21,133 nucleotides of DNA, taken from assembly GCA_011390435.1 (NCBI GenBank), contig JAABSK010000023.1, forward strand, positions 1 to 21,133, in the 5' to 3' direction. Source of the stretch: Desulfobacteraceae bacterium. GTDB taxonomy: Bacteria > Desulfobacterota > Desulfobacteria > Desulfobacterales > Desulfobacteraceae. Positions within the stretch are counted from its first letter, which is position 1. Each line of letters starts with the position of its first letter. A program made the position numbers and the translations under genes. Positions 18,258-21,133 of the stretch are shown here, one piece after another. The notes beneath the pieces were generated by a model that ran no database searches, was not told the DNA's origin, and was given only the letters and a program-made list of their open reading frames with translations.

Positions 18258-18988
18258 AAGTCACCGCAGATAACAATCCCATCATCGCTGATGACGATGA
18301 TTCTCCCTGGCTGATCACATACGCCGATTTAATGACGATCCTTCTGGTTTTTTTCGTCCTTTTATATACCCTTGCATTTTTTGAAAAGGAGCAGTACCGG
18401 CATGCAGTGGAAAGCATCAAGGTTCAGGTGGAAGCAGATGAAAATATGATCGGTTTAATGGAATTGATGGAAATCCCGGAACGGCCGGATACCCAGATCA
18501 CCATCGAGGATATCACAGGACTCCGGTCGCGTGAAAAAACCTTGTTCTCCCACATCACAAAATTCGCAAGAACCAGCAGTGAAAGCCAAAACATCTCCAC
18601 ACGGATTCTGAATGGAAAAATCATTGTGACCATCAAGGGTGCGGCACTGTTTGACTCTGGATCTGCTGCGCTGAATGCTGATGCTGTTTCCATCTTCGAT
18701 GAAATCATCCAGATTCTGAAAGATTACCCGGAATATGCAATCAACATCAAGGGCCATACAGACAATATACCGATTTCAACAGCCATTTTCCCATCCAACT
18801 GGGAGTTATCCGCAGTCCGGGCCACCACTGTACTGAAATATCTGATTTCAAAAGGGGTGGTTCCCCAGCGGCTGACGGCAACCGGATATGGAGATTCCAT
18901 GCCCCTTGTCCCCAACACATCAGAAGAAAACAGAGCACTGAACAGGAGGGTTGAATTTGTTCTGGAAAAAAAAGAAACCAGAAACTGA
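18254..18988 (+). CDS. motB: Flagellar stator protein MotB (peptidoglycan-anchored)
   Basis: The stator anchor subunit (244 aa). A short acidic cytoplasmic end is followed by one membrane helix WLITYADLMTILLVFFVLLY (19-38), whose Asp25 is the ion-binding residue. The OmpA-like peptidoglycan domain follows (about 130-240) with LFDSGSAAL (132-140), INIKGHTDNIPIS (163-175), NWELSAVRA (182-190) and NRRVEF (230-235). The ADLM...FFVLL pattern is nearer to PomB/MotS proteins than to E. coli MotB, which hints at sodium coupling; that is inference. It begins 4 bp inside motA and its end overlaps the PilZ gene by 32 bp. Confidence 0.95.
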   Translation: MKVTADNNPIIADDDDSPWLITYADLMTILLVFFVLLYTLAFFEKEQYRHAVESIKVQVEADENMIGLMELMEIPERPDTQITIEDITGLRSREKTLFSHITKFARTSSESQNISTRILNGKIIVTIKGAALFDSGSAALNADAVSIFDEIIQILKDYPEYAINIKGHTDNIPISTAIFPSNWELSAVRATTVLKYLISKGVVPQRLTATGYGDSMPLVPNTSEENRALNRRVEFVLEKKETRN

Positions 18989-19340
18989 CGGCATTTCGCA
19001 TACATCCACGGATTCACGCGAAGCATTCCGGTACGCGTTCAAACCCGGCACCGGCTTTGACCTGGAATTCAAAGGCCAACAGGTCAAGGTGATCAATATC
19101 AGTGCCGGCGGTCTTTCATTTGAGAATACACATTTTTCCCGGCTGGACAGCGCGCCGGTCCATCTGTGTCTGGATGTTCCCAATTATATCGGCCATACCG
19201 ATTTTACTGTTGATTTAAAAATATTGACCATTGACGAGAACAATGTATGCCACTGCATATTTGAACGCTGCACACCTGAAGATCAGGAACTGCTTCACAA
19301 ATATGTGCTGGAGCTGCAGAAAAATGATCTTGCACATTGA
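18957..19340 (+). CDS. PilZ domain protein (likely c-di-GMP receptor)
   Basis: A 127-residue PilZ-domain protein. Both c-di-GMP signatures are present: the RxxxR motif as REAFR (21-25) and the [D/N]xSxxG motif as NISAGG (47-52) at the end of a strand. A lysine-rich start (FWKKKKPE) and an ordinary beta-barrel pattern surround them. No ATG is available. TTG at 18957 lies six bases after AGGAGGG and is preferred over the TTG at 18951, which directly abuts it. The gene overlaps motB by 32 bp and dinB by 17 bp. The position behind motAB suggests that it adjusts stator function in response to c-di-GMP, as YcgR does in E. coli; this is inference. Confidence 0.85.
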   Translation: MFWKKKKPETDGISHTSTDSREAFRYAFKPGTGFDLEFKGQQVKVINISAGGLSFENTHFSRLDSAPVHLCLDVPNYIGHTDFTVDLKILTIDENNVCHCIFERCTPEDQELLHKYVLELQKNDLAH

Positions 19341-20493
19341 CATGGATGCGTTTTTTGCGTCAGTGGAACAGCGGGACCACCCTGAACTGCGACAGAAGCC
19401 TGTGGCCATTTGCGGCCATTCCAAAAGAAGCGTGGTATCCACTGCCAGTTATGAAGCCAGAAAGTTTGGTATCCATTCAGCCATGCCAATGTTCATGGCC
19501 AGACAGATGTGCCGAAATCTGATCATTGTTCCGCCTGACATGAAAAAATACACAGCAGCATCCCGTTGCATCATGGATATTCTGGCAGATTTTTCACCTG
19601 TTGTGGAGCCGGTTTCCATTGATGAAGCCTATCTGGATATCAGTGGACTGCAAAGGCTTTACGGCTCCCATGAAGCAATTGGCCGGCAGATAAAACAGAA
19701 AATTTACGATCATCTGCAACTGACCTGCTCCATTGGCATTGCACCGGTTAAATTTCTTGCCAAAATTGCCTCAGACATGAACAAACCTGATGGGCTGACC
19801 CTTGTTTCACCCCAACAGATACCCTCTTTCATTGCCCGCCTCCCGATCCACAAAATCCCAGGCGTCGGCAGCAAGGCCATGAAGCAGATGGCATCACTGC
19901 AGATTACGACTCTGGGGGATGTTCAAAAATTCCCCTTATCAATCCTCACTGCAAAATTTGGAAAAATGGGCGCCCGCCTGATGGAATTGTCCTGTGGTAT
20001 TGATCCTTCACCAGTGGATCCCAACCATGTCCGCAAATCCATTTCAAGTGAAACCACCCTGGGCCATGACATATCAGATCCTGATACCATCCGGAACGTT
20101 CTGCTGGACCGGTCCCAGATTGTCGGACGACTGCTCAGAGAAAAAAAACTGGTATGCGCCAGCGTGTTCATCAAACTCAAATTTTCGGATTTTTCCCAGA
20201 TCACACGGACCCGCAAGCTCCAGACACCGGTCTGCACCTCTGCTGCCATTTACAAATACGCCCTTGAGCTGTTTGAAACGACCCGGATCACACGGAAAAT
20301 CCGGCTGGCAGGTGTCGGCGTCTCTGCCTTAAAACCCAAAGGCATGCCGGTGCAGATGAATCTCATCCCGGAAAACCCTTCAGCCAATACACAATGGGAG
20401 TCAGTGGATTCTGCGATCGACGCCATATCGGAAAAATTCGGCACCGCCATCATCAACAAAGCAAATTTAACCAGGTTGCGCAAAAACAAATGA
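19324..20493 (+). CDS. dinB: DNA polymerase IV (translesion, Y family)
   Basis: An error-prone Y-family polymerase (389 aa; E. coli DinB 351) that bypasses damaged template bases. The palm motif MILHIDMDAFFASVE (1-15) carries Asp6 and the steric-gate Phe11. SIDEAYLD (98-105) supplies Asp100 and Glu101, and STASYEARKFGI (39-50) is the fingers signature. SIGIAPVKFLAKIASDMNKPDG (136-157) and a helix-hairpin-helix KIPGVGSKAMKQM (177-189) follow, then the little-finger domain. A degenerate clamp-binding motif QMNLI is at 344-348. The frame is open upstream to 19231 inside the PilZ gene, but ATG 19324 gives the exact family N-terminus. It overlaps PilZ by 17 bp and ydcF by 4 bp. No LexA-type SOS box was seen just upstream. 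Confidence 0.95.
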   Translation: MILHIDMDAFFASVEQRDHPELRQKPVAICGHSKRSVVSTASYEARKFGIHSAMPMFMARQMCRNLIIVPPDMKKYTAASRCIMDILADFSPVVEPVSIDEAYLDISGLQRLYGSHEAIGRQIKQKIYDHLQLTCSIGIAPVKFLAKIASDMNKPDGLTLVSPQQIPSFIARLPIHKIPGVGSKAMKQMASLQITTLGDVQKFPLSILTAKFGKMGARLMELSCGIDPSPVDPNHVRKSISSETTLGHDISDPDTIRNVLLDRSQIVGRLLREKKLVCASVFIKLKFSDFSQITRTRKLQTPVCTSAAIYKYALELFETTRITRKIRLAGVGVSALKPKGMPVQMNLIPENPSANTQWESVDSAIDAISEKFGTAIINKANLTRLRKNK

Positions 20494-21133
20494 ATTCCCT
20501 TTTCTTCTGGCTGTCTAAACTGTTGTGGATGATCTTTTCTCCGGATATGCTTCTGGTCATACTGCTGATCAGCAGCTGCCTGCTGCTGTGGTTCAGGGCG
20601 GTTTCAAAGGCTCTGGTACTTTTGACCATCACCACAGTTTTGGTGTGCGTGATCACCATTTTTCCCGTCGGCGATTATTTGATTGCTCCGCTGGAAAATC
20701 GCTATGATCTTCCGACAGAGCTGCCTGAATCTGTTGACGGAATCATCGTTCTCGGAGGGGCGGAAAATGCCGTAAAAAGCGCTTACTGGGGACAACCGGA
20801 ACTTGGAGAGGCAGCAGAACGGTTTTTTGCCTTTATCCAGCTGACAGCTGCTTATCCAGATGCGATTGCTGTCTTTTCCGGCGGCACCGGCAGCCTGAGC
20901 CGCCAGGATCTGAAAGGTGCAGATGTGGCCAGGTCTCTGTTGAAACGCCAGGGACTGGATATCTCCAACATCATCTTTGAAGCGGACTCACGAAATACTT
21001 ATGAGAATGCCCTGTTCACCCATCAGAAACTGCAGCCCGGACAAAAGGAGACGTGGATACTGATCACATCCGCCTCCCATATGCCCAGAGCGGTAGGGGT
21101 ATTTGCCCAGGTAGGCTGGCAGGTGATCCCGTA
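20490..21133 (+). CDS. YdcF/ElyC family envelope protein (DUF218), cut by the right edge
   Basis: The first 214 codons of a DUF218 (YdcF/SanA/ElyC) protein. Two membrane segments (about 18-36 and 40-60) precede the DUF218 domain, which shows GIIVLGGAEN (84-93), AVFSGGTGSL (127-136), FEADSRNTYENA (163-174) and ITSASHMPRAVGVF (192-205). The two membrane helices followed by the domain match the ElyC architecture, linked in E. coli to peptidoglycan and lipid-carrier metabolism; the biochemical reaction is unsettled. The frame is open to the window end. The start ATG overlaps the dinB stop by 4 bp (ATGA), making it the last visible gene of the motA operon. Confidence 0.9.
   Translation, partial: MNSLFFWLSKLLWMIFSPDMLLVILLISSCLLLWFRAVSKALVLLTITTVLVCVITIFPVGDYLIAPLENRYDLPTELPESVDGIIVLGGAENAVKSAYWGQPELGEAAERFFAFIQLTAAYPDAIAVFSGGTGSLSRQDLKGADVARSLLKRQGLDISNIIFEADSRNTYENALFTHQKLQPGQKETWILITSASHMPRAVGVFAQVGWQVIP

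Overview
The window looks like a chromosomal, core-genome stretch of a sulfate-reducing deltaproteobacterium, probably of the Desulfobacterales (Desulfobacter/Desulfotignum/Desulfobacula type). This is inferred from the protein sequences, the two-subunit glycyl-tRNA synthetase, the stand-alone sensory membrane proteins and the housekeeping gene order; no database search was possible. Genes are densely packed, with many 4-bp ATGA/GTGA overlaps. No tRNA, rRNA, insertion sequence, prophage or CRISPR array was seen.

Layout. (1) 1-1680, minus strand: a biotin protein ligase gene (birA) under a near-consensus sigma70 promoter, followed 26 bp later by a biotin carboxylase gene cut by the left edge. 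The modifying enzyme and a biotin-dependent carboxylase are thus co-transcribed. (2) 1860-3900, plus strand: an NTF2/SnoaL-like protein, a GNAT acetyltransferase, and a sensor histidine kinase that appears broken. Its membrane N-terminus (2847-3155) and its catalytic C-terminus (3145-3900, starting at the H-box) lie in different frames with the linking part missing. (3) 3910-14818, minus strand: a ten-gene run read from right to left: SurA-N lipoprotein, SurA-type chaperone/PPIase, MgtE Mg2+ channel, RecO, a GHMP sugar kinase, GlyQ, GlyS, a small PC4-like protein, a nucleoside phosphorylase and NAD+-dependent DNA ligase LigA. It mixes envelope biogenesis, Mg2+ supply, translation, nucleotide salvage and DNA repair. 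(4) 14977-15391, minus strand: a cold-shock protein gene with its own promoter, a leader of about 120 nt and a strong terminator. (5) 15410-17255, minus strand: a free-standing MASE3-like membrane sensor domain, a TauE/SafE anion exporter overlapping it by 4 bp, and a possible 45-codon ORF. (6) 17380-21133, plus strand: motA-motB-PilZ-dinB-ydcF/elyC, all overlapping; the last gene runs off the right edge. This is a flagellar stator operon with a likely c-di-GMP receptor, joined to a translesion polymerase gene and an envelope-associated DUF218 gene.

No clear undescribed multi-gene system is visible. The items most worth a second look are the split histidine kinase, the csp leader hairpin whose loop is an exact 9-nt copy of the gene's own ribosome binding site, the MASE3-like sensor without an output domain coupled to TauE next to a G8 tract, the stator-PilZ-DinB coupling, and the small PC4-like gene overlapping the nucleoside phosphorylase.
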